Part shown: positions 26,703 through 39,000 of the stretch, piece by piece
Numbering within the stretch: position 1 is the first letter of the stretch
How the letters are laid out: every line of letters starts with the position of its first letter
From: Hypomesus transpacificus
Lineage: Eukaryota; Chordata; Actinopteri; Osmeriformes; Osmeridae
Direction of reading: 5' to 3'
Length of the DNA stretch: 64,000 bases
NCBI RefSeq assembly: GCF_021917145.1
Contig: NC_061081.1
Span: forward strand, 8,580,100 to 8,644,099
The notes under the pieces: generated by a model
Seen by the model: the letters and a program-made list of their open reading frames with translations, nothing else
Told to the model about the DNA's origin: nothing
The model's database searches: none
Position numbers and translations under genes: made by a program

Positions 26703-28166
26703 AAAAGAGAGTGAGGGAGATTATGTAATACGATTTTACAGTCCACCATCTCAATCTGCTGAGTGGTAGAAAGGGTTGGCAAAACAGGAATGTAAATTTA
26801 ATGAAAGCATAGTGGTCTGATCGAGGGAGGCAATCTTACTAATTCATGTGATGACTGGTATTTAAATGTGTGTGTATGGAAGGCTGACCATTCACGGAAG
26901 GAGGAGAATACGGTCAATCCAAGCATTAGTCTTACCTTGCACCACAGTGATTGACAGATCATAAAAAACTTCCGATATCATTAATGTATGCCATCCACGA
27001 ATGACCCAATTTCACTGCATGATTTCACTGATCCTGCACTTACAATTTTATCATTTAAGTTTGATGATTGATGTCAACATGACGTGACAGAGGATGTCCT
27101 TGTAGACAAAGCACTACCTAAGCATATCCACATGACCACAGTAGTCAAGGTCATAAGATAGCAACACTACACTCACAGGACCTGCGACAGCTCTTACACA
27201 TTAATATAAGAAACCCTCTGGTTGTTGATTTAGAATAAGTTACCATCAATCGTTTTAACATTTACGGGTGTTAAAAGAGATTTAACTTGGGACAGTGCCT
27301 AGTGTAATATCTTGAAAGCACTACTGGAGGGGGGCAACATATGCCTGATGATGTCATAGGCGTCTCTGGAGACCTTGAACTAACGTGAGCATCATTCACA
27401 AAGCATGAGTCAGCAATACAGAAAGACAGGAATCCCTTCCAGCTTTCTATCCACTCACTAGACCCATGTAAAATAATATAAATACATCATAGTGACTGTC
27501 TGATCATGTCAAAGTCTTAAGCGTGCATGATCTGACAAAGTAAATTAATTTTGATAATGTGGATTGATAACAGGTGTCCGGCTATAAATTAAACCACTGG
27601 AAGTTGGAGTGAATGAATTATTACAGAAATATTTCATTGAGGGGTTAGGTGGTGTCTGTGGCACTGATTGGAAATTCAGACGACTACTTTGACTAGTGTC
27701 ATATTACATTAAAGTAACAGAGACAAAATTGTACCAGTTCGACTTGATTATTAAGTCCTGCATGAAAGTCTAAAAACACTGCAGTCTTTTCAAAACAAAC
27801 ATGGCAATCTAGCCTGTAAAGGAACATAACCAGGTTCCTAATCTATCACTGTCACCAGTGGATATACATAGGTGCGTGTGGATCTTAAACCATTAGTAGA
27901 GCTTGCACCATGTACTGCATCAGTAGTCAACATCGTGTCGATGACTACGTAGGTAAAAAAAAACGTTTAACAACACTTCGCTTTTCCTCTCGCCTTTGAA
28001 AGATCCCCCGTAGATGACACGCTCGAACCAAATGTTCAACAAACTGCGATCTCCCAAACAATTCACATGCGTTTCAAGTTCACGCACCAAACTCCTGTAG
28101 ACCTATACGCGTACATGCCGTAGCCTACATCATGGGAAATTGATGACTATCGACCTTTTTACTCAC

Positions 28167-28270
28167 GTTCTTTCACAGCAGATGTGGTCACTCTCCGTTG
28201 CGAAATATTTTGAAGTAGTTTTAAGTTCTCGCTCTCCTTGCTGTGCCTAGAAAAGAGATCCAGCGGAAAG
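28167..28270 (-). promoter_or_regulatory. trim2: Candidate distal first exon of trim2
   Basis: On the minus strand a strong donor (AAGAAC|GTGAGTAA) ends an exon at 28167. The exon body is unique sequence with no ATG-led coding frame of note, so it would be non-coding. Mammalian TRIM2 is known to use distal alternative first exons, which fits. The upstream limit near 28270 is not supported by a core promoter motif. Confidence 0.35.
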
Positions 28271-31249
28271 TGCGTCTTCACTGCCAGATTCAACGTATGA
28301 AGTGGGGCAGAGCAATGTGTTTCTGTTCAGTTAAAGGGACATCTGTAGCGACTGTCAGGCAGGCGACCACAGTGGGATACACATGCATTAACCAAATCCG
28401 CTTAAAAACCACATCAATATTGCATTCATTGCAATGCATGCGCATCAGCCCATGTACAGAAATAGACTTAAGATTCATGCAGTATTCAATTCCTTTTTAT
28501 CAGTTAAAATGTTAAGGGTCTACATAGCCTACTGTTCCTCGCACTGTTCGATGTTACTTATATATTTGAAAATGTTTAGATATCTCTGGCAGATGATCCT
28601 ACATGATTCCTCTTCTGCATGGAGTGTCAAAGAGGGTGTCCCGTGCTCAAACCCTTGGTCATAGTAGTTTCCAGGGGAACCACTCTCTGCAGCCCCTCCT
28701 TCTTTCCTGAGGGAGGCTGTTGCCATAGCAAACATGCATTATGCAGCAAACCTATGAAAGCCTCTTTTGAGACTTTTTTCTTATTCAAAAAAAGGGAGGG
28801 GGGGAAAGAAAGTTATTTGCATTCCTTTTTGATTACAGAATTCATTGATAGTAACAAGGAAGAGGCACACTATGGGATGTTTGTGTGTGTGTGTGTGTAT
28901 GTGTGTGTGGGGGGGGGATTAGGGTAGTTTCTTTTGAAAAGAAGTGCACTGCCTATGCTACATTGTGAGAAAGCTAAGATAAGAACATAGTGTGCCGAAC
29001 ACTCATGCAGAACCTTGTATCATATCTCAGAGCTCCAGGACTTCTCTGCTGCCAACTAAAGGTGTGGCTGAAATGTGACTGAAACTACTCACATCCTAAA
29101 GACACTGTGATTCCTCAAATCAGAGTATTAGGGTGTGGTGTGCACGCCTGGTGTCACTCTGCACCTGCTGCCACCATTAGCTCAACGGTGCATGATGGGA
29201 TTAGAACACACTCACACATGCACGCACACACACCTGCCTGCAGTAAATCATTAATTGGCCCTTTTGTCTAATTGATGATGTTATGGTGTTGATGTAAATG
29301 TGGTTAGTGATAGACAGATGTCAGAACATTGGTCTTCAAAAGAAACCATGTTTTCTCTGTTCATCCTAAACATTCCTTCGAAATATATTTCAACAGATCT
29401 GCACTGCAGGCAAGAATATGTAAGACTAAATAATCCACTGACTCTTTCGAACCCCAGCCCTCCTGCTGAGTCTCAGTAGGACGTAACTCAGACATTACAG
29501 TGCAGTCTGGAGACATGGAGATGCACCCACTTTCTCTATGTATATATATTATGAAACTGTTAGAGAAATGGCTGGAATGAAAAAATGAACAAACTGCTGC
29601 AAAAAATGTTTTAAACAGTTTGTGAAGTTTGTGGTCATTTCATAAAATAAAACACCCCTCTGTAATCATAGTTAGAATTTTTTTTTTTTTTAATTATGGG
29701 GTAAAGTATCTGCATAACAAAGGTACACTATGGTGTATTCTCAGTCAGGGCCCTTACCCCATGGTTGGCATGGTTTCTTTTCAGTTTTGGATGCGGTCTT
29801 TGTCTCTCTCCTGGGGGAGGACCGGCTGGGCGAGCGTGGAGGGAGGGGTGGCTGTCACGTTCTGATCACATCATAGAAGGATCTGTAGACAGGGGAGAAG
29901 GAGCCAACCACTGTCACAACCACAGAACTAGCCTGATTCAATGAGCACCAACCTCAAACGGGGACTTCCCTGAGGTGGGTTCGTCCCCTGTGCGGTGGGA
30001 TGTTTGATTAAAAAAAACATGAAATTCTAGGTGCAACATTTGAAATGTTTATCATTATGTGACCAGTTAATATGAATTCTATAGAAACCTTTACGTTCTG
30101 ATGTTTCTATGCTTGTGCATGTCAATGTATATTTACACACCCACTAGTGGCTGAAATCCTCATATGACATGAGGACTATCTGGAGATATGCCTGCGAAGA
30201 AGACTTCCTCAGTCCCGCCATTAGCCTCTTAGTACTAATCACTCTGGCCACTGTTGACGTCCACAAGCTAATCCAGCTAGCCACTCCAAAAGGAATCAGT
30301 GATTGTTTGATCTAGAGGGGTGTCCCACAAACTAGCTGATTGTGGTGACATGGAACAGTCCTGTCTGTAGTGACATGCTGATAACATCGGGCCCTAAATG
30401 GACATTTGAAAGAACACCTGTGAGGAATGTGACACATGGTCCCGTTAATGTCATTCAACTTTTCAAACACAAACGGATATAAAAATGTACACTGTTTAAA
30501 TCAAAAATTCGCATTTTCTTCATTTAAATCCTAAAATGTACATCATTTAAGATATACATTTTTTCAAATACCTTACCAGTGCAACACAGTGAACTATCAA
30601 AGTCGCAATGTGCAGTGGAGTACGCCCAAAACACAGGGTTAGTATCTGCTGCAGCGCCATAGCTGCCACTTACCCTGGCCTCGGTGCTAGTATGAGTCTT
30701 CCTGTTTACCAGCTTCCAGCAGCATCCTGTTTAAAACGCTCTCGTCCCCCGTCAGACAAGCTGTTCCTCAAGGAGCTCAGTTGAAGTAAGAAGAAGAAAA
30801 CAATCACTGTCTTTGTTTTGAACGCTATATGCCTCGCCACTAATAAGTCATCGTAGTGAGAGTAAACTCTCCAGGAAATATGAAGTGAAAGTGAGGATTC
30901 ACCTGTGCTTCAGGTGTACTGACTGAGCCAGAGCAGGATTAAGTAGGATTGAGGCGAGGGTATAATCCTTGGTGCATGAGAAAAGCGATGTTTATCTTCA
31001 GGATAAACGTGTCAGGTCATGAGACACTGCATTGAAGACATGGCTCCAAACCAGGCATGGTGACCGTCACCTCTCCTGCTGGCTCTGTAGTCACTTCAGG
31101 GCATGAACCTGCAACTAAGAAAAGGAGTGGGTAGTAATACTACTAATGCTCTATTATACTTTACACATGAGTAGAATGAGTGGAGTAAAGACATACACGT
31201 ATGCTTTAACCGCCGAGACAACTACTAAGACAACCTGTATGTGCAAAGT
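28271..31249. other. No gene recognised between trim2 and fhdc1
   Basis: Unique-looking, moderately AT-rich sequence. Contains a short TG tract at 28881-28909 followed by a G run, and a poly(T) at 29678-29691. Open frames here are short and without family resemblance. Confidence 0.5.
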
Positions 31250-31568
31250 ATGGAAGTGGAAAGGAATGCTCAAGGTCCAAAGCATAGCACATCATCTGTG
31301 AAACATCAGAATCAGAATTGGCAAGAGCAAGATAGTCTGGCTTCATGGTGGTGGGGATGTTATGGCCTGGGCATGTACGGCTGCCACAGGTACTGGCTCA
31401 CTCATCTTCATTGATTTGTTGCACTGTCTACAGGTTGAAACCCAAATGTATGAGAATACCCTTTGATAAAAACTGAGAACGTGCACTTTAACCACTTGAA
31501 ATCGATAGAGATTGTGGAATACACAGTGAAATCATGATTGTTTGTCCCAAATATTATGGAGGGCACTA
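31250..31568 (+). mobile_element. Tc1/mariner-like transposon relic, internally deleted
   Basis: A fragment at 31359-31415 reads VMAWACTAATGTGSLIFID, a conserved stretch of Tc1-like transposase. Upstream sequence (catcatctgtgaaacat) also belongs to such elements. After a deletion of most of the transposase, the sequence resumes with a 3' UTR-like part (gtgcactttaaccac) and ends in an inverted-repeat-like terminus, TATTATGGAGGGCACT. The left terminus and most of the reading frame are missing, so it cannot move by itself. Confidence 0.8.
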
Positions 31569-31713
31569 TGTAGTCAACCAAGACAGTGTAATATCAGGGA
31601 AATTGTGCCATGGACATACGGTCTAGAAAAGTTATAACTCCTTACCATTTTGTAACAATGTTAAGTTTTATATCCTCCTAAATGGCAGGAACTGGCAAAA
31701 AGGGACTGGCAAA

Positions 31714-31966
31714 TTACTGCCATCTGGTGACAGCATTACCGCAAATGCATGTTGTTCATTTTTCATATGACTATAGGGAATTAGACCACAAATTAAGGAA
31801 CTACTGCTCCCAGGTGGCTTTACGGCCGCAAGTGCATGTAATTCATGTTTTCTACCACTAGATTGCAGTAATGTAAATGTAGCACTGTAATGAACGATTG
31901 CTTCTGTGGCTGCATGACTGCAACGACATGCAACACATCATGTCTTGCTACCACTAGATGGCAGCA
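31714..31966. promoter_or_regulatory. Cluster of CTCF-like motifs in degenerate tandem units
   Basis: CCACTAGATGGCAGCA at 31951-31966 fits the CTCF core consensus (CCASYAGRKGGCRS). CCACTAGATTGCAGTA at about 31855-31870 is a weaker copy some 97 bp away. An opposite-strand copy (TTACTGCCATCTGGTGAC) is at 31714-31731. Surrounding phrases (gcatgt..attcatgtt, ggaactactgc) also recur, suggesting degenerate repeats of about 100 bp. Binding is inferred from motif similarity only. Confidence 0.4.
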
Positions 31967-33270
31967 ACATACTATGGAACTACTGCGACTACATGACTGC
32001 AGGCAAAGGTTGTTCCGAGTTCACAAATATAGCTGGCTAGCTGTACTTTTGTTCATATTGTCCTGTTTTTTATTTTATTGTACTGTAGCTTGTACAGTAG
32101 ACCTGTCAAAGACTGCAGTTTCCGTTTACTTAGCTAAACTCATAGCCTAGTATCAGGAACGTTTTGTCATAATTGTTATATTGATGGCATTCAAAGAGGA
32201 CATGACCCTTGCATATGATACAAACAACTGCGTGGTTACACGGTACAGCAAGCGAAATTTGGGTACGAGATACCAGTCCATAACGACATGAAGTTATCCC
32301 TAGCATTACTAGTAACCAAAAGTTAACCCGACAGCTCCCGTTGCCTCCATATTCTGTCAGACTTAAGTATTAAAGTTAAGCATGTTGCAAGTATATGGTG
32401 AATTTAAGTTCAATATTAAGGTTGAAACAACGATGTCATCACAACGCGGAAGCTTGGAATGTATGGGACCATGCAGTTGTTAGCCTGATGTTGTCATACT
32501 CATAATAATTTTTTCGCTAAATTGGATAGACCTACAACCAATCAGAGCAACGTAATATGTTGTTTGTTTAAAACGAATTCAACCCAAGCGCTCTTTGGTG
32601 ACGTGGTTGATTACGTTACTGTTGATCATCTGTCCATCATTGTATAAAGCCCGCCCTGACAATTTGATTGGTCCGAACAGCTCCCGTTCGGACATACTTT
32701 TTCCAAAACTAGCAATCCCAGACCCAATTTCCTGACAATTTTTTTTTGTGGGCGGGGCTAAATTGGCCTGCCAGCCAGGCTATGCAGTCGTAGTTGCAGC
32801 GGCAAGTCGTCAGTCGTCACCTTGCTGGGCTAGATAGGCCTACTGAATAACAAACAGAACCCCAATGAGCTACTGACTGTAATAGCTAACGGCAGCTAAC
32901 TGTCTCTGTTCATGACACAAAATAAAGTTAAATAATTCGCAATTAAATATATTTTATTAACCTAAATTGAAAATTATGACTAACAACTATGTAGACATTA
33001 ATCTACTTAAAACTAGAAGCCACATTATGGGAATCTTGCCATCCTCCTTAATGACATGCAATATAACAACTGTCCTTTCACTCCCCGACACGCTAGCTCC
33101 TAGCTACCAGTATACAGTACAGGTTGGGTAAGCTTTGGCAACAGTATCAGGCTTACTGGGGTAACTGAGTAACCTCCATCATGGTGGATACTGATCCAAG
33201 GTGCGAATCTTGTTGAATATATCAGATGCAGGCAAAGGTTTCTCTGAAAAAAAATGAACCCCTCTGTAGA
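31967..33270. other. No gene recognised; possible miniature element
   Basis: A segment at about 32480-32783 begins AGCCTGATG and ends GCCAGGCT. It contains CCAAT (32539), TATAAA (32643) and GGGCGGGG (32750) motifs and may be a MITE-like insertion, but its inverted ends are short and no clear target duplication was found. The remainder is unremarkable. Confidence 0.35.
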
Positions 33271-33287
33271 TGACACAGCAATATGAT

Positions 33288-33301
33288 TTTATTGATTTAT
33301 T
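33288..33301 (-). terminator. fhdc1: Twin poly(A) signals, probably fhdc1
   Basis: Two TTTATT hexamers (33288-33293 and 33296-33301) read as AATAAA on the fhdc1 strand. Apart from one overlapping the stop codon, they are the first canonical signals downstream of the fhdc1 stop, implying a 3' UTR of about 2.7 kb (33270-36010). I saw no coding sequence in that interval. Assignment is inferred. Confidence 0.4.
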
Positions 33302-36010
33302 TTGATATAATTTCAAACAATCAGTGCTGTAGAATATCGACATTCCATTTTATAATACTAAAGTGATTCCAGACTAAACGGGTCACTGGGTACAGTTGCT
33401 GGAGACTTTTATGTGGAAAAGGTGACTTGGATTAAAAGGCTAAGCAGAACGAAGGCAGGATAAGAGAGCGACTAGTTCACCCACACAGCAGTGGGAACTA
33501 CAGCAAAGGCATGCTTTGGGTCTTTTCAGAAAAGAACCACCTTTCATTTTTAGAAAAACACCATCAAATCCAAACTCAGACTTAGACACACTGGGGATGC
33601 CAATAAGGTGATCTGTGCCACACAGTAACTTTTCCTTATGTAGTAAACAATGAACCTCAATGAAAGATAAGTTAGGATGTACTATTGTATATGAAGTCAC
33701 TGTATTGTGCGTGTGACTATTGAACAGTGGAACAACTGACGGAGATTTAATCCTGTCTGATGTGAAAGTCACCACCTACAGTGACATTCAGTTAAGGCTG
33801 GGGAACATTAAACAACAACCCCTTTTACCATTGCTTGCAGTTCGCCAGGGGTCATAATTTACTCTGACACCCCTTGAAGGAGGCTCTTATTCTCTAAGTT
33901 AAGCAGGCAATAAGTCAGACTGCAGTCTACAGCTTGTGTTTCAGTCTAGTCTCCCTCGCCCGGAACAAGTTGCTACGGTGACCATCCCATAACAAGGAAC
34001 TGTTTGGAGGGTAGTGTGACAGAGGTTGGTGTGTGTGTGTGAATTTAAATTCCACATAGGTCCCACTGTTAGAAGGAGCTTGACGTAAAAGTCACCCTAT
34101 TGTTGCCCCCTCCGCCTAAGAACAACCCCACAGCAGGAGGCATTGTGAGATAGAGGTGGGAGGTCTCTATGTAAGAAAAAGGAGGCCTTTAGTAGAACTA
34201 GAGCACTTCATCTTATAGAGGGTGTGAGGACAGAGAGAGCACACAGCTCCTGTCTGATGTTTTCTGTGTAGCCTGGAGTGTGGACCAGACTAAAGACCTG
34301 CAGCTTTTCCTTCTGATCTTAGGGTCCAAATAGTATCATCAGGGTACAGAGAGGGTGAGGATTTGTTACCATCCTTGATCAAGAATATCCATGACTTAAA
34401 AATCGAAATGTGTAAAATACAGGGATAGGCCCCTTTTCTGATTTGACCATAATCCTCATTCCTTTAACTCATCTGCTTCCTACATCTTATAATATATGTC
34501 ATATTTTACCTGTAAACAATGAGAGCTCTAAGTATATAGTCCAAAAAATAGTATGTCTATACCCTATTTACAAAGTGGACATCTACACCTGTTGGCCTCA
34601 TGTCCTTCAGTAACTATATAATTTTGTTTTCGTGCAATGGAATGTTCGGAAAGATTACAATTGAGGAATGGATGATGGAATGGCTACATCAAGTTTTAAA
34701 GTGACGATTGTTGTGGTGTTTGGATGCTGTTCCTGTTTTTTCAAGTCAATGGCACAATGCAGTTTGAAAGGCAAGTGGTGTGAAGATCCATCGCAGGGCT
34801 AAAAGGCTAGTCTACAGTACTGACCAGCAGTGGTCATACAATTACATCTTTACACTGTATGAAGGGTCAAATAAAAGACCACATTCACAGTAGAAAAGTT
34901 GATGCGTCATATAGAGTGGGACAAAGCGTTCAAAGCAAGACTGGTAACACCATTACTGGGTGTCTTTACAGTTCAAGAGCTACATGTTCAATGCAATTTC
35001 TTAAAGCATTATCGTCAAACTAGCTACAGTAGCATGGGCTGGAAAAACGAACATTTTCCTTTGTTTGGACTACATGACACAATGGAGGCGTAAAGTACAG
35101 CGGAACAGAAATACATGACAACAGTAGCACAAGCACATGAGAAGACATCAAGTCAAACCAAGGTCACCTTCAGCCTGGACTTGCTGCAACGCAGTGTACA
35201 ACGTTGCACTGCAGAGGTATCACACCAAATTACTAGACAGTGTCACTCTTTTGTATTTTGGGACAGGGGACTAGGGTAGGTGCAATTCCAGTACTTGACT
35301 CAGTATTACCAAACAGGATTGAGATTGAAGCGGCAGCCATTTTGTGTGAGCTGGTACTGTTGTGGGAAAACTTGGCTCCGGAGCAGTGGAGAACCTCCCA
35401 GCCCGCTGCTGAGGAGAGCCAGTCTAATAACAGCACATTGAGCTCAGTCCAACATGACTTTGCACAGAGACGAGGCGGTAGAGGAAGATAATTAAGTCAC
35501 AGACACAGACAACTGCGCAGTGTTGCAAAGCTTGTAACCCTGAACGGACGACTCCAAACTCAGTCCCAGAATTGTCAAATCTAAAATAGCAGCATTCATA
35601 TGTGTTGTTCAGTAGGTGTTTTTTTCTACTTTGTTGTAAGGTTTCATCACAAACAGCGTAACTGAAGATCACAAAGCAGGCAAACATGTTCTGTGGAAGG
35701 AGCAAAGAGGGCAGGAGTGGAATTTGCCAGTTCTCTTCCCTGTTGAAAATGCACAGAAACACACACAGGGACTTTTGAAAATATAATCTTTCTTCTATCT
35801 ACAGAGTGTAAGTACATGGTACATTGCATTTGTTGAGCAATTTGCAAAAATTAGTGGGGAGTTGAGGTGAGATTGTTTGGTCATTGAACCAGGAAAGATA
35901 GAAGTTTGTCTGCTCTATACATTATGGCAAGAGATTGTACTGTAAAGAAATTGGGGAACCAAATTTCAACTATTTCCTCCCTCTAAGATTCCTTCAATCA
36001 GATTCCAGTT
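33302..36010 (-). other. fhdc1: Presumed fhdc1 3' UTR
   Basis: Unique sequence without a recognisable transposon or coding exon, lying between the fhdc1 stop and the first usable AATAAA pair. A 111-codon open frame at 33440-33775 on the same strand has no family resemblance and is treated as chance. Confidence 0.4.
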
Positions 36011-39000
36011 TTATTTCCAGGTCGGCTTATGGGTCCTGCAGGATGTTGCAGAGTCTCTTGATAGGACAGATCTCTCAGAGAAAACACTATTCTTGCGCGT
36101 GCGTTCGTGCGCGGGTGGCGGAGTGGGCGTCTCACTGCGCTGGGTGCTCCGGCTGGATGCTCGGACATTCGGCACTCTTCGTAGGTTGGTGCCTTGGGGT
36201 TTTTCCTTCTCCTCCCCTCGGGGCAAGTGCTGCCCCCCTGTGGTGGGAGGGGGAACTGTCCTGGTGGCAGGCTGCTTTTGAGAGGCAGTTCGGGCGAGGA
36301 TGGAAGGGGTTTTGGAGGGGGTGGATGGAGTGGACACAGGGCCCAGCTCCTTTGTCCTGGAGGAGGAGGCTACGGTGTTGCGGGCAAAGCTGGGCAGGCC
36401 AGATGCAGTCTTGGGGCAGTGGGCAGGGGTCTCAGGGGCGCTGGGTTCAGTGGAGGTCCCCACGCCCTGGGCCTGGGCCAGAGCTCTCATAGTAGACCGA
36501 CACATCTTCTCCTCATGGGGGGCCTTGGGGATATTCCTAATAGGCTTGGCACTGGGTTTGCGGAAGGAGGGCTTGCGTGGGGTGGGGTCGCGAGCCCATC
36601 TTGACAGACCACAAGCCAAGGCTCCACCTCTCTGACTTTTAGACTCATCCGGTGGCAGGCTGGAGTGTCGCCGTGTACGGCTTGCCCTCTCGTCGTGCCC
36701 CCTCACTGGGGTGCTCTGGTCGCGGAGGGGGTGACCCGGCTCGCTGCTCCCGTGCCCCGGTGGTCTCTCTGGCCGCCTCGCGTTGCTGCCGGAGCGAGCC
36801 AGCTTGGTGATGGGCACCACCTTGCGCATGTCCTGGGTCTCGGTGGTGGTGAGTGTCCGGGCAACTCGCCCCCCACTATTTTTTGATAACTTGGAAACAC
36901 TCTTGTTCTTAGTGCTTGAGGGTTTCACACCACAGGTCTTCACTGCTTTCTCCCCCACCTGTATAGCCCCGGCTATGTCACAGCTGTCTGTTTCCCCCTC
37001 TTCTGTAGTGAAGGACTGTGTGGCGGAGGCGGGATGTTCGTCCGTCAGCTTAGATGATGACACTTCATTGGTTGAAATGGACTGTTCATTGGTGGACGTG
37101 GACTCATAATTGGAGGAAAGTGAGCTCAGGTCTTGAATGTTTCCTAATTCGTTGTTGCAGTCAGTGGTTTTTATGTCGTGGACCAGGCCTTCCCTCATGA
37201 GAGGAGAGCTTTCGACTTCGGAATAGTCTAAAGCCACCGAGCAGTCAGTCTCAGTGCAGTCTACTATGTAAAACACCGGCTTCTTATTGGACACAGAGGT
37301 GTCTAGAGGGAGGGGCGTGTCGCAAGTCGTCGAGGACACAGTGCTGCTGTCCTCCTCCTCCTCTTTCTGTCGCGAAGAGACATACTGAGCAGCCCTTTCG
37401 GCCTCCCACTCTGGGCCTCCGTCTGAGCTCTGATGACAAGACGAGGACTTCAGATCCAGGGTCTTAGGAGGGGTCTCCCTCTCCAGGTCGGTCACCAGTA
37501 AGTCGCCCTGGTTGATTAAGTGCATATGGTTGCTGTTGTTGTTGGGACTGGGGAGGTCAAACAGTTGGAGGCCGGTGACAAGCGTGTGTTTCTCCACACT
37601 GACGTTCATGAGTCCCGTTGTCACACTGGCAACTGGTGTCTTCTGGAAGACGTTGCAATTGAGAGGTGAGACGTCCCCCTCGGACAGAGATGTGTAGTTG
37701 TTGTTGACGTACGGATCCTCATTTGCGTTGAAGCCGGCGGAGGAAAACCGGGCAAGCGGGCTGATGGGTTCCGTCTCGGCACGGGGGGACGTCGCCGTGG
37801 TCACCTGCCGCCCGGGGCCCAGCTCACGGTTGTCGTCCTGGGAGACGAGCCAGGCCGTGGTCCGGCGCTGGGGTGTCCTGCTGGAGCGTGGCAAGCTGTT
37901 GAACTTGGAGTAGTCCGTGGCGGCGTTGGGGCCGCCGGTTCCTCCGAAGACCTCGAGGTAGCTGTGTAGCTGGCGGTCGGCCATGCTGGACATGGTGTGC
38001 CGGTGTCGGCGTGCGCTGGCCGAGCGGCTCAGCGGGCTGTTGGGGCTCTGGGAGCGTTGCTGGAGGAAGTCCAGGAGTCCTTCCTTGGTGAGCATGTCCA
38101 CGTCGTTTTCACTGCTGCTGCGACCGAAGCATCCGGCATTCTGGTCGGCACCAGCCCAGGCGACGCGCTTCTCCTCCAACTCCCTGAGGCGCCGCTGTCT
38201 GGCCGCCTCTTTCAGCTCCCGGTCATGGTTGTCCTTGAGGAGTGGCGGGAGGAGCAGAGAGGGAGAGACGTCGCAAGAGTCATATTTAATCTCCAATTAT
38301 TTCCAAGACATGGTTTGAGTTCCAGCGAGCATCAGACACACCCATTGATAAGCGGGAGAAAGTATCGACGAAAAATCTCACCTTGACCGCCTTTTTGAAC
38401 TTCATGCAGAAGTCCTGGAAAATGCGAAAGCACTCGTCCAGTTTGAAGGCGTCCTTGTCTTCACAGAAGAAGTCGATGAGTGCACTGCCCTCTTTCCGCA
38501 AGTCCAGCCTGCGCCTCTTTAGATCCTGCAGCGTGCGTGTGGAGCTCTATCAGACAAACACAAGGCAACATGAGAGAGACACAAGTACTTCTGTATGGAC
38601 GTCCATAACTACATTTAGTAACTGTGTTTTAAAGGTGCCCTCCTGGAGGTGCATTGGTTATGTGATAAAAAAAGCCTCCTATACTTCTGTCATTTGACCA
38701 ATGGTGATATAACCTGACTACATGATTGAGCTTCAGCAAAGTCTAAGCCACATGTCCCCTAGTGCCTCCGGCCATGCCAGTCCTGTTCCCACCTGCAGGA
38801 AGGGGTCCAGCTGCTGAAGGAGCTCGGGGTCGTCCTGAACTTTCTCCTCCAGGGATCTGGTCCTGACATAGAGAGATGAGAACTCTGATTCTATGTTCTC
38901 CACCGAGACCCTGCAAGGGCAAGTCAGAGAAGGGGTTAAAGGTCAATCGGAACATTGAGTAAAACAAAACACTGTAAGGAAAAGATGGATTTACAAATAG

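Noticed and set aside
33440..33775. 111-codon minus-strand frame
   Set aside because: No family resemblance; lies in the presumed fhdc1 3' UTR with no splice signals of note.
35935..38386. Plus-strand frames up to 185 codons
   Set aside because: Antisense shadows of the 2.2-kb last fhdc1 exon; low-complexity Gly/Trp-rich composition with no domain.
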